A DNA stretch of 5,388 nucleotides, from contig PKWS01000429.1 of NCBI GenBank assembly GCA_003132105.1, positions 4,445 to 9,832 of the forward strand, in the 5' to 3' direction. Below the pieces are notes generated by a model. It had not been told where the DNA came from and did not search any database. It worked only from the letters and a program-made list of their open reading frames with translations. The position numbers and the translations under genes are program-made. Positions 1 to 4,924 of this stretch are shown piece after piece. Numbering within the stretch: position 1 is the first letter of the stretch; the number at the start of each line of letters is the position of its first letter. Origin of the DNA: Desulfosporosinus sp. Lineage in GTDB: Bacteria > Bacillota > Desulfitobacteriia > Desulfitobacteriales > Desulfitobacteriaceae.

Positions 1-870
1 AATTGTGATAAGAGCCGTTAGTAGTATAAGCTCAATAGCCAACAGGCTATGCCCACTTATGAAGGCCAAAATAGACCAAGGGACAAGTACAATACCCACC
101 CCTAAAACCGGGAGTATACCAAAGATCCCTGATATAGTCCCTAAGATAATCGCATATTTGGGGTGGATAATCATTAATCCGACAATGGATAGAAACAAAG
201 TAATCAAAAAGATTATGAATTCCGCCCGGATAAAACCTGCAAAGCCACGGGAAAAATCTCGACCTAATTCACTGATACGCTCGCGCCATTCCATGGGAAA
301 GATATTCAAAATTTCTGTGAGATAGCGTTTGGAGCCGTAGGACATAAAAAAAGTTGCTACTAAGGCAATGACAATAACAATGATAATTTCAGGGATTTTG
401 GCAGCCATCGATAATATACTAGCGAGTAGCGCAGGAATCTTATTGATGAATTCTTTAACGCTATTGTTAATGGTATCAATGTTGGTACCTGGTAATCTTA
501 GATAATAAATTTCTATTTTGGTTAGCCAACGAGTAGAAAAATGTTGCAACAAATCATTATAATGTGGCCATTTAATATTAATTTCGCGGACTTCTTGAAT
601 AAGACGAATAACCAAAAGAGCAATAATTACGCCTAATCCACCGATTTCTACGATCATTGCAGTTACAACAGCAACTCCTTTGTGAAGGCGAACTTTACAA
701 ACTAGTAAGTTTCTAAGGGGATTGATGGCTGCGGTCATAATAAACGCAAGCAGGAAGGGCAAGAACAAATAAATAAAGTGCCCCATAAGGAAAATAAGTC
801 CACCAACTGCAACCCAGAAGGCAATGAATTTCAAACTTTGAGTAAAGAATACTTTAGTCACGTGATTCAC
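1..870 (-). CDS. ytvI: YtvI/AI-2E-family membrane protein, 3' end cut by window
   Basis: 290 codons are visible and the frame stays open to base 1, so the C-terminus is missing; the family is usually about 350-370 residues. Hydrophobic segments lie at roughly residues 14-34, 35-50, 64-91, 159-177, 217-235 and 239-270. A polar, probably extracytoplasmic stretch sits at about 92-155. The segment GILPVLGVGIVLVPW at 251-265 matches the conserved 'PVLGtG..L.PW' signature of AI-2E-type transporters. This length and layout are typical of the sporulation integral membrane protein YtvI, whose exact transport role is not settled. The GTG start at 870 follows a GGAG box 8 nt upstream and overlaps the carboxypeptidase stop as GTGA, suggesting translational coupling. 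A second in-frame GTG at 861 is possible but worse placed. Family is sure; the YtvI subfamily is likely. Confidence 0.88.
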   Translation of the reverse strand, partial: MNHVTKVFFTQSLKFIAFWVAVGGLIFLMGHFIYLFLPFLLAFIMTAAINPLRNLLVCKVRLHKGVAVVTAMIVEIGGLGVIIALLVIRLIQEVREINIKWPHYNDLLQHFSTRWLTKIEIYYLRLPGTNIDTINNSVKEFINKIPALLASILSMAAKIPEIIIVIVIALVATFFMSYGSKRYLTEILNIFPMEWRERISELGRDFSRGFAGFIRAEFIIFLITLFLSIVGLMIIHPKYAIILGTISGIFGILPVLGVGIVLVPWSILAFISGHSLLAIELILLTALITI

Positions 871-2126
871 GAATTGGACTCCCTTCGCTTCATAATTTGC
901 ATTTGTCTGCGCCAACGCCTGTCGGCGTATATTTTTTGGCTTATGAGGAGTGATAATACGACTCCAATGAGCATGAATCCCCTAATCAAGGCAAGAAAAT
1001 TTGAACGCACATTACTGTTTAATATAGGTGGAAAAATTGTCCGCGAGGATTTTAAAGGAAGCGTGCTTACGAGTGTGTTTCCTTCCAAAATTTCAACTTT
1101 AGCAACAACTTGACCCTCTTTTACAGAGCTAAGAGGACTGGAGGAATTAGGTATAACGCGTAAATTCAATACCGAACTCTGTTTGTCGAGTTTCTGAGTC
1201 ATATAGATCGGACGATCAAGAATTAGATCGACAGGTTCATTATTCACCATAATTCTTGACAGGATCGATCCAGAAGGTTTAAAAATAGTCTCTTTAAACT
1301 GAGTAAAGCCAAACTCAAACATAGCCTGCATATCTGAATATATTTCGTGTCCTGGAGATTTAAGGATCACGCCAATGAATTGTCGTCCATCCTTGGTCAC
1401 TGACGCGACGAGACAATTTTGGGCAGCAGCTGTGTATCCTGTTTTAATGCCATCAACCGTAGAATCTCTCCACAGCAATTTATTCTCATTAACCATTAGA
1501 GTGGGACTACCCTGTTTTGTTCGAACGATGGCCTGTGATTTAGTACGGACATATTCAGCAAATGTAGGATTTTGATAGGCGACACGCGCAATAAGTGCTA
1601 AATCATGAGCGGTCGTGACGTGCCCAGCCTCTGTTAGACCACTTGAGTTAAGAAAATGGGTTTGGTTAGCCCCTATTTCACGGGCACGCTGATTCATCAT
1701 TTCGACAAAGTTTGGTAAGTTGCCTCCTACATGTTCCCCAATTGCAACAGCTGCATCGTTGGCAGAGTTTAACAGCAAAGCATAAAGAAGTTCTTTTAAG
1801 GGCATTCTTTCCCCAGGCTCAAGGTATATTTGTGTTCCATAAACAAGTTTATTATTATGCATTGAAGAACTCGCGGTCACGATATCATTTAAATCACCAC
1901 GTTCAATCGCTAGAAGTCCGGTCATAATTTTTGTTGTGCTGGCTGGAGCTAGTGGCTTATCTGGATTCTTCATAAAGAGGGTTTGACCGGATAATACATC
2001 GATTAAATAGGCACCCTCTCCTCGTATTAAAGGTTCTTTTGAAGAAGTTTCTTCCGCAAATGCGCTGGGAGCAACACTAACCATCATCAATATTGCGATG
2101 AGAAAAGCAGTAATAAATTTCAACAA
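867..2126 (-). CDS. D-alanyl-D-alanine carboxypeptidase (DacF/PBP5-type, peptidase S11)
   Basis: Secreted, membrane-anchored low-molecular-weight penicillin-binding protein that trims the terminal D-Ala from peptidoglycan stem peptides. Numbering from the chosen TTG (419 aa): a signal peptide spans 1-24, with likely cleavage after SAFA. The three serine-enzyme motifs are intact: STTK at 63-66 (nucleophile Ser63, general base Lys66), SAN at 121-123 and KTG at 228-230. A PBP5-type C-terminal beta domain follows at about 280-360. A hydrophobic helix at about 376-396 then a basic tail ending MKRRESNS forms the anchor. The start is TTG at 2126 because AGAGGTG lies 7 nt upstream and the signal peptide begins right there. 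The frame stays open upstream to 2213, but that would add 29 non-signal-like residues and overlap the DegV gene. DacF-like in layout; DacB-like naming is also possible. Confidence 0.93.
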   Translation of the reverse strand: MLKFITAFLIAILMMVSVAPSAFAEETSSKEPLIRGEGAYLIDVLSGQTLFMKNPDKPLAPASTTKIMTGLLAIERGDLNDIVTASSSMHNNKLVYGTQIYLEPGERMPLKELLYALLLNSANDAAVAIGEHVGGNLPNFVEMMNQRAREIGANQTHFLNSSGLTEAGHVTTAHDLALIARVAYQNPTFAEYVRTKSQAIVRTKQGSPTLMVNENKLLWRDSTVDGIKTGYTAAAQNCLVASVTKDGRQFIGVILKSPGHEIYSDMQAMFEFGFTQFKETIFKPSGSILSRIMVNNEPVDLILDRPIYMTQKLDKQSSVLNLRVIPNSSSPLSSVKEGQVVAKVEILEGNTLVSTLPLKSSRTIFPPILNSNVRSNFLALIRGFMLIGVVLSLLISQKIYADRRWRRQMQIMKRRESNS

Positions 2127-2155
2127 CGAAGTACACCTCTTATTCCTGACGTGTT

Positions 2156-3001
2156 TCAAGTCTGATAAAAAAGGGCTAATGTTCCTGGTCCAGTGTGGCT
2201 TCCGACGACACATCCGATTTCACTGATCCAGATATCTTTCACAGTAAGTAGTTGACGAATTTCAGCAGCCAAAAAATGGGCATCCTCCAAACAAGCCGAA
2301 TGAGAAATCCCAATTACTTGCTTTTCGGGATGAGCTATTTCATGTTCCATTACATTGACTAATTTTCTAATGGCAGCTCGTCGGGAACGAACTTTAGCAA
2401 AGGGTTCTATTCTACCATCCGGAGTCATCTGCAAAATAGGCTTTACAGCGAGTAATCCACCAATGAACCCTGCTGTTTTGCTCACTCTTCCCCCTTTAAC
2501 GAGATATTCAAGCGTATCTAATGTAAAAACATATCGCATATTCTTGCGAATTGCAAGTATTTTGGTTTCAACCTCATCCCAAGGAATATCCGATTCAAGG
2601 ATTTGCTGAGCTAACAGTGCAAGTAACCCATACCCGAATGATGCTCCTAAGCTATCTATAATATGCACTCGTTCCGGAGCAGAGGTGAGACCACGTAGCA
2701 TTTGAGCAGTTGCGAAAGTCGAACTTAAAGCAGAGGAAAGATGAATTGCCACCACTTCATACCCCTCGGACAAGGTTCTTTCATAATGTTCTAATAATGT
2801 GGTTGGATTAGGTTGGGATGTTTTAGGCAATTCCTTAAAGTTATTAAATTGAGCATAAAAGTCTTTGGTCGTAAGGTTAACCCCTTCTAAAAAAGTCTTA
2901 CCATCGATGTTTACTAGCATAGGAACAGTGACTATACCTGCAGCACTTGCTCTGTCAAAGGGTATATCTGACGCGCTATCAACCAAAATCTTGTATGGCA
3001 A
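2156..3001 (-). CDS. DegV-family fatty-acid-binding protein
   Basis: 281 residues, the usual full length for DegV proteins. These bind a long-chain fatty acid and, in Firmicutes, act as FakB-type partners presenting fatty acid to the FakA kinase for phospholipid synthesis. Family marks in order: N-terminal MPYKILVDSASDIP; TSQPNP at 61-66; the ligand-site serine stretch HLSSALSSTF at 87-96; VHIIDSLGA at 112-120; LDTLEYLVKGGRVSK at 161-175; and the closing GSHTGPGTLALFY at 267-279. The start codon is TTG at 3001, supported by GGGAGGAGGG about 7 nt upstream, one of the strongest ribosome binding sites here. It is the first gene of the minus-strand run, 29 bp before the carboxypeptidase. No FakA-like kinase is in view, so its partner and ligand are unknown. 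A convincing promoter upstream was not found. Confidence 0.95.
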   Translation of the reverse strand: MPYKILVDSASDIPFDRASAAGIVTVPMLVNIDGKTFLEGVNLTTKDFYAQFNNFKELPKTSQPNPTTLLEHYERTLSEGYEVVAIHLSSALSSTFATAQMLRGLTSAPERVHIIDSLGASFGYGLLALLAQQILESDIPWDEVETKILAIRKNMRYVFTLDTLEYLVKGGRVSKTAGFIGGLLAVKPILQMTPDGRIEPFAKVRSRRAAIRKLVNVMEHEIAHPEKQVIGISHSACLEDAHFLAAEIRQLLTVKDIWISEIGCVVGSHTGPGTLALFYQT

Positions 3002-3082
3002 TCCTAACCCTCCTCCCTTAAGGCGACTACCATTAATTTATTCGAGAAAAATTAGTATTATCCTGCAGAAGATATAAAAATA

Positions 3083-3107
3083 AATGTCCATCATTTCGAT
3101 GGACATT
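3083..3107 (-). terminator. Hairpin terminator of the 40-aa gene
   Basis: Perfect 10-bp inverted repeat (AATGTCCATC / GATGGACATT) with a 5-nt loop. On the minus strand the stem is followed by TTTATTTTTATA, giving a usable U-rich tail, and it lies about 60 bp past the stop of the small gene at 3169-3291. On the plus strand there is no T-tract. It also separates that unit from the DegV operon downstream. The stem is AT-rich, so efficiency may be moderate. Confidence 0.65.
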
Positions 3108-3168
3108 ACATATATCATTATTTAAAAAATCCTTACCTAACAAATGATTAAAAGGAATGAATATTACA

Positions 3169-3291
3169 TTAAGAGGAAAATTTTTGTATAATAGCATGTT
3201 GCCCAAAGGATGCCATAAGTTTAGGAAGTTCCTGCTTCTTTACGAGCCGATAATTAACTTCTTCGCCTTCGATCCACGTTACAAGAAACAT
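3169..3291 (-). CDS. Small uncharacterised protein (40 aa)
   Basis: Unrecognised 40-residue ORF that starts MFLVTWIEGEEVNYRLVKKQ and ends IIQKFSS. It has no signal peptide, no membrane segment and no cysteine. Charged residues are mixed with a hydrophobic N-terminal strand-like start (FLVTW), so it could be a small folded beta/alpha protein or a subunit of something else. ATG at 3291 is preceded by GAAGGG with a 5-nt gap. The case for a real gene rests on its setting: a well-spaced promoter at 3323-3351, a perfect palindrome over the -10 box, and a hairpin plus T-rich terminator 60 bp after the stop. It is a free-standing unit upstream of the DegV operon on the same strand. No function can be assigned from sequence. 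Small size leaves some chance that it is spurious. Confidence 0.6.
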   Translation of the reverse strand: MFLVTWIEGEEVNYRLVKKQELPKLMASFGQHAIIQKFSS

Positions 3292-3309
3292 AGAATCCCT
3301 TCTTTCAAT

Positions 3310-3329
3310 GTATTATGTATACATAATAC
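3310..3329. promoter_or_regulatory. Perfect 20-bp palindrome, probable operator
   Basis: GTATTATGTATACATAATAC is fully self-complementary with no central spacer. It covers the -10 box of the small-gene promoter and the expected transcription start, where a bound dimeric repressor would block RNA polymerase. The regulator is not identifiable. Autoregulation by the 40-aa product is possible but is only a guess. As RNA the palindrome has no loop, so a DNA-level site is more likely than a hairpin. Confidence 0.5.
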
Positions 3330-3351
3330 CATAGCGCGGGACGAAATACAA
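3323..3351 (-). promoter_or_regulatory. SigA-type promoter for the 40-aa gene
   Basis: Minus-strand -35 TTGTAT (3346-3351), a 17-bp spacer and -10 TATTAT (3323-3328). Both hexamers differ from the SigA consensus (TTGACA/TATAAT) by few bases and the spacing is optimal. The predicted start near 3316 leaves a leader of about 25 nt before the ATG at 3291, with room for the GAAGGG ribosome binding site. Confidence 0.6.
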
Positions 3352-3397
3352 TAGCGTATATCCTCCCGAAGAAGGGTGTTTGACATTTTTATCCGAT

Positions 3398-3504
3398 GGC
3401 CAACCGCCACTAAGTCTCCCACTTCTTAAGTAGTAGATAAGTGGCGCTAGGCCCCTGGATAAGTTCAACTAGACTTCAGATGGAGTTAAAACTCCACCTC
3501 AAGT
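3398..3504 (+). other. Structured region, candidate RNA or IS605-type element end
   Basis: No ORF, but two strong foldable blocks follow one another. Block 1: GGCC (3398-3401) and CGCCACT (3405-3411) pair with AGTGGCG (3440-3446) and GGCC (3450-3453), leaving a symmetrical 3x3 internal loop and a 28-nt apical part. Block 2: 3473-3504 folds into 12 pairs with two single mismatches, capped by TGGAGT-TAAA-ACTCCA. GTTCAAC joins them at about 3463-3469. Such stems are typical of a non-coding RNA. The nearby IS200/IS605 remnant makes a relic right end or omega-RNA (TnpB guide scaffold) plausible, but no tnpB is visible and I cannot match it to a known family. The strand is assigned arbitrarily as plus. 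A perfect TTGACA at 3380-3385 lies just upstream but lacks a matching -10. Confidence 0.4.
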
Positions 3505-3600
3505 AAGTTTCCTTTATATTTAAACTAAGGTGAGTTCATTTGAATTGGCGAGAATCTTTAGCTCCAAAGGTGCATTTAGGCTTGATAATCATGGCTTTAG

Positions 3601-3634
3601 GTTTTGGTACATGTACCAAATATTATACCAAAAC
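3601..3634. repeat. Palindrome with a competing third arm
   Basis: TTTGGTACATGTACCAAA (3603-3620) is a perfect 18-bp palindrome. The left arm GTTTTGGTA (3601-3609) is also perfectly complementary to TACCAAAAC (3626-3634). The left arm can therefore pair with either of two right arms, giving two mutually exclusive structures. This could be a DNA operator with an extra half-site, or an RNA switch. No gene sits directly downstream on either strand to indicate what it would control. Confidence 0.45.
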
Positions 3635-3641
3635 TATAAAA

Positions 3642-3678
3642 AAGGAAGACCACAATAATTATTAACGGGTACTTCCTT
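3642..3678 (-). terminator. Minus-strand intrinsic terminator
   Basis: AAGGAAG (3642-3648) pairs with CTTCCTT (3672-3678), extended by ACC/GGT past a one-base bulge. An AATAATTATT palindrome lies in the loop. Reading the minus strand, the stem is followed immediately by TTTTT then ATAG, as in a rho-independent terminator. The gene it served is unclear: it lies downstream of the truncated membrane-protein gene (3969-4208) and may once have ended that transcript before the insertion. Confidence 0.5.
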
Positions 3679-3713
3679 GGACTGCAAAATTCACGTTTAA
3701 AAAAAACGGCATA

Positions 3714-3754
3714 AATAGAGGCTAATTGTTTAAACAATAGCCTCTATTCTTTTA
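3714..3754. terminator. Strong bidirectional hairpin terminator
   Basis: AATAGAGGCTA (3714-3724) pairs with TAGCCTCTATT (3738-3748). After a single bulged A the stem continues as TTGTTT/AAACAA, giving a long, almost unbroken helix. The plus strand continues CTTTTATTT; the minus strand runs through TATGCCG into a T8 tract. Either direction could terminate. It sits immediately before the IS200-type left end, so it would shield the transposase from read-through, as IS200 elements are known to need. It may instead belong to the flanking DNA. Confidence 0.65.
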
Positions 3755-3777
3755 TTTACCACTTGTTGCCGTAAAGC

Positions 3778-3796
3778 CCCTAGCTTCAGCTATGGG
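3778..3796 (+). repeat. IS200/IS605 left-end hairpin with bulged T
   Basis: CCC-TAGC, loop TTCA, then GCTA-T-GGG: a 7-bp stem interrupted by one unpaired T (3793). Short subterminal hairpins with an extrahelical T are what TnpA of this family binds as single-stranded DNA, and this one lies about 60 bp before the tnpA start, as expected for a left end. Confidence 0.6.
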
Positions 3797-3822
3797 AATA
3801 TAAGGCAAATCTAAAGACCTCG

Positions 3823-3851
3823 TTGTATCATATACGTACATGTAGTATAAT
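3823..3851 (+). promoter_or_regulatory. Promoter of tnpA remnant
   Basis: -35 TTGTAT (3823-3828), 17-bp spacer, and a consensus -10 TATAAT (3846-3851). The predicted transcription start falls at about 3858, on the ATG itself, so the message would have little or no leader. No ribosome binding site precedes the ATG, which fits a leaderless or deliberately poorly translated transposase mRNA. Confidence 0.5.
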
Positions 3852-3857
3852 TATTTT

Positions 3858-3998
3858 ATGGGTATAAAATATAAATCAAACAATAACATTGTCTACTCAT
3901 GCAAATACCATGTGGTCTGGTGTCCTAAATATCGTCGGAAGGTTTTGGTTGGGAAAATTGAAGCTCGTTTAAAGAAATTGATCCAAGAAACGTGGTAA
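3858..3998 (+). pseudogene. tnpA: Truncated TnpA transposase (IS200/IS605, Y1 HUH)
   Basis: 46 codons from ATG 3858 to TAA 3996. The product begins MGIKYKSNNNIVYSCKYHVV and continues WCPKYRRKVLVGKIEARLKK, the standard TnpA N-terminus: the NNNIVYSCKYHVVWCPKYRRKVL block is highly characteristic. Full-length enzymes are about 130-150 aa. Missing here are the His-hydrophobic-His metal motif (usually in PDHVHLL) and the catalytic tyrosine near the C-terminus, so the product is inactive. Homology fades after LIQE, and the last two residues and the stop come from the adjoining gene's DNA. Its 3' end overlaps the 3' end of the minus-strand membrane-protein frame by 30 bp, which places the truncation junction there. 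Confidence 0.85.
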
Positions 3999-4208
3999 CA
4001 CTCCTAAAACCACAAGAAGTATTATCCCCGGAATTAAAAAACTATTGAATGGTGAATTTTCGAGTAATGTAATTGGCATTTTAATCAATTCCCCACTGGG
4101 ATCGATGACTAGCATTATTCCCCCGAAAACTGCCCCAAGTCCTAATAGAAGATGAAGCAATATAAGGAGTTTTGAGGTAAAGGGCATTTTATTATGAATA
4201 CTTCCCAC
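3969..4208 (-). pseudogene. Truncated small membrane protein, unknown function
   Basis: 79 codons from GTG 4208, chosen because AAGAGGG lies 6 nt upstream; the open frame extends to a GTG at 4226 that lacks a ribosome binding site. Two hydrophobic helices are clear, at about residues 14-35 and 57-72, with IDPSGE after the first and NSPFNSFLIPG leading into the second. The layout recalls uncharacterised small multi-helix membrane proteins that run longer, but I cannot name a family. The final residues RFLDQFL are the reverse complement of the tnpA remnant, so the original C-terminus has been replaced and at least one further helix is probably lost. It may still be expressed as a shortened protein, so calling it a pseudogene is an inference. 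Confidence 0.6.
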
Positions 4209-4553
4209 GTTTATCCCTCTTTTCACTAAATTTTTTACTTTGTCAGCTAACTCACGATGATTTTAGAAATTGGTTAACATTTTCTCACATGTTTGGATTA
4301 TATACGAAATAGGTTCGAATATCTATACTTCCTTCTACTTCCTTTAGATGACCTAGAACTGCTATTGGCAATACCTATTTTTATAGCAGGAGTGACTACA
4401 GCTGTAATGGGTTCTTAGTATGGTAACAAGATATTGAGTGTCCTGAGGACTGTAGTTTGAGTAGATATAACTTTTCTTAAAGATTAGTTAATCAGTGTAA
4501 ATTTCATTGACGTGGGAACACTAAATTTGATGTTTTAACGTGAGGTGAATATT
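4209..4553. other. Intergenic region between divergent genes; one doubtful short ORF
   Basis: No firm gene here. It must hold promoters for the leftward membrane-protein gene and the rightward DUF5665-yteA pair, but I see no convincing SigA box pair; TTGACG at 4507-4512 is the best -35 and lacks a good -10. GTCC-TGA-GGAC at 4440-4450 is a short palindrome. A plus-strand frame at 4293-4418 (TTG start, no ribosome binding site, 41 codons) ends in a hydrophobic run LLAIPIFIAGVTTAVMGS. It could be the tail of a decayed membrane-protein gene or chance. Confidence 0.4.
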
Positions 4554-4903
4554 GTGACCGGTTCGGATGAAAAGAGTGAATCGACAGTGTTACTCTCAGC
4601 GAATAAAGAGGTAGTCGACCCTGTGAACGTTAAGGAGTTGGCTGGATTAAGACATCAGGTTGCATTATTGGCGGAGACTCTAGAAAAGATGAGATTGGCC
4701 GAATACATCGCGTATTTGAATCGCCCTGGACGCCTTCTATGGTTCAATTTTTGGTCGGTCTTGTGCGAGGATTGGGAACAGCGTTGGGAGCTGGACTCCT
4801 CGCAGGAATTGCTTATTTCTTGTTAAAATGTATAGTTGTCCTTAATTTGCCGGTTATCGGAGGGGTTATTGCAGAACTAAGTAAGTACGTTAATCAACCT
4901 TAG
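4554..4903 (+). pseudogene. DUF5665-family membrane protein with a one-base frameshift
   Basis: The start is GTG 4554, with GAGGTG 6 nt upstream. Frame 1 reads a polar N-terminus, a helix rich in L/E (ELAGLRHQVALLAETLEKMR), then AEYIAYLNRPGRLLWFNFW. It then leaves the family pattern and stops at 4826. The expected continuation lies in another frame: VGLVRGLGTALGAGLLAGIA, a membrane helix, then CIVVLNLPVIGGVIAELSKY and a stop at 4901. Joining them within 4746-4755 needs one extra base in the T5 or adjacent GG run and restores a protein of about 116 aa, matching DUF5665 in length and motifs (LEKM..AEY, RLL..NF..G..RG, VVLNLPVIG). Function is unknown. The gene ends 21 bp before yteA, suggesting an operon. 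The shift may be a real mutation, a sequencing error or, less likely, programmed. Confidence 0.8.
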
Positions 4904-4924
4904 ATAAGATAGGAGGCAGGGAGT

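Larger units (their letters stand above)
3756..3990 (+). mobile_element. IS200/IS605-family insertion sequence, left-end remnant
   Basis: The recognisable part is a subterminal left-end hairpin (3778-3796), a promoter and the first ~43 codons of TnpA. The rest of tnpA, any tnpB and the right end are gone. A TTAC at 3756-3759 is a reasonable flanking tetranucleotide (IS608 inserts 3' of TTAC), so the left boundary may lie right after it; that edge is inferred. The right edge is set where the TnpA match stops and the membrane-protein frame begins, about 3985-3996. The element cannot move by itself because the HUH and tyrosine catalytic regions are absent. Confidence 0.75.

Noticed and set aside
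5..325. 106-codon plus-strand open frame
   Set aside because: It is antisense to the clear YtvI/AI-2E membrane protein and has the lysine/proline-rich make-up of a shadow frame.
778..1113. 111-codon plus-strand open frame
   Set aside because: It lies opposite the start of ytvI and the end of the carboxypeptidase, both supported by motifs; the product matches nothing and is a complement shadow.
2127..2213. Upstream extension of the carboxypeptidase frame (29 extra residues)
   Set aside because: It would overlap the DegV gene, puts a charged stretch before the signal peptide, and the ribosome binding site AGAGGTG lies inside it, directly before TTG 2126.
3157..3354. 65-codon plus-strand open frame
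   Set aside because: It is antisense to the 40-aa gene and its promoter; it has no ribosome binding site and runs through the palindrome.
3380..3385. Perfect TTGACA as a plus-strand promoter for the structured region
   Set aside because: The position 17 bp downstream reads ACCGCC, which is not a -10 box; no extended -10 was seen either.
4545..4553. GTG 4545 as the start of the DUF5665 gene
   Set aside because: That GTG is part of the GAGGTG ribosome binding site serving GTG 4554.
4746..4755. Programmed -1 frameshifting in the DUF5665 gene
   Set aside because: The codons TTC AAT TTT TGG do not form a good slippery heptamer and no clear downstream stem-loop or pseudoknot was recognised; mutation or sequencing error is simpler.
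4739..4903. Separate 54-aa gene starting at ATG 4739
   Set aside because: It begins inside a conserved DUF5665 block, has no ribosome binding site, and is fully explained as the frameshifted second half.
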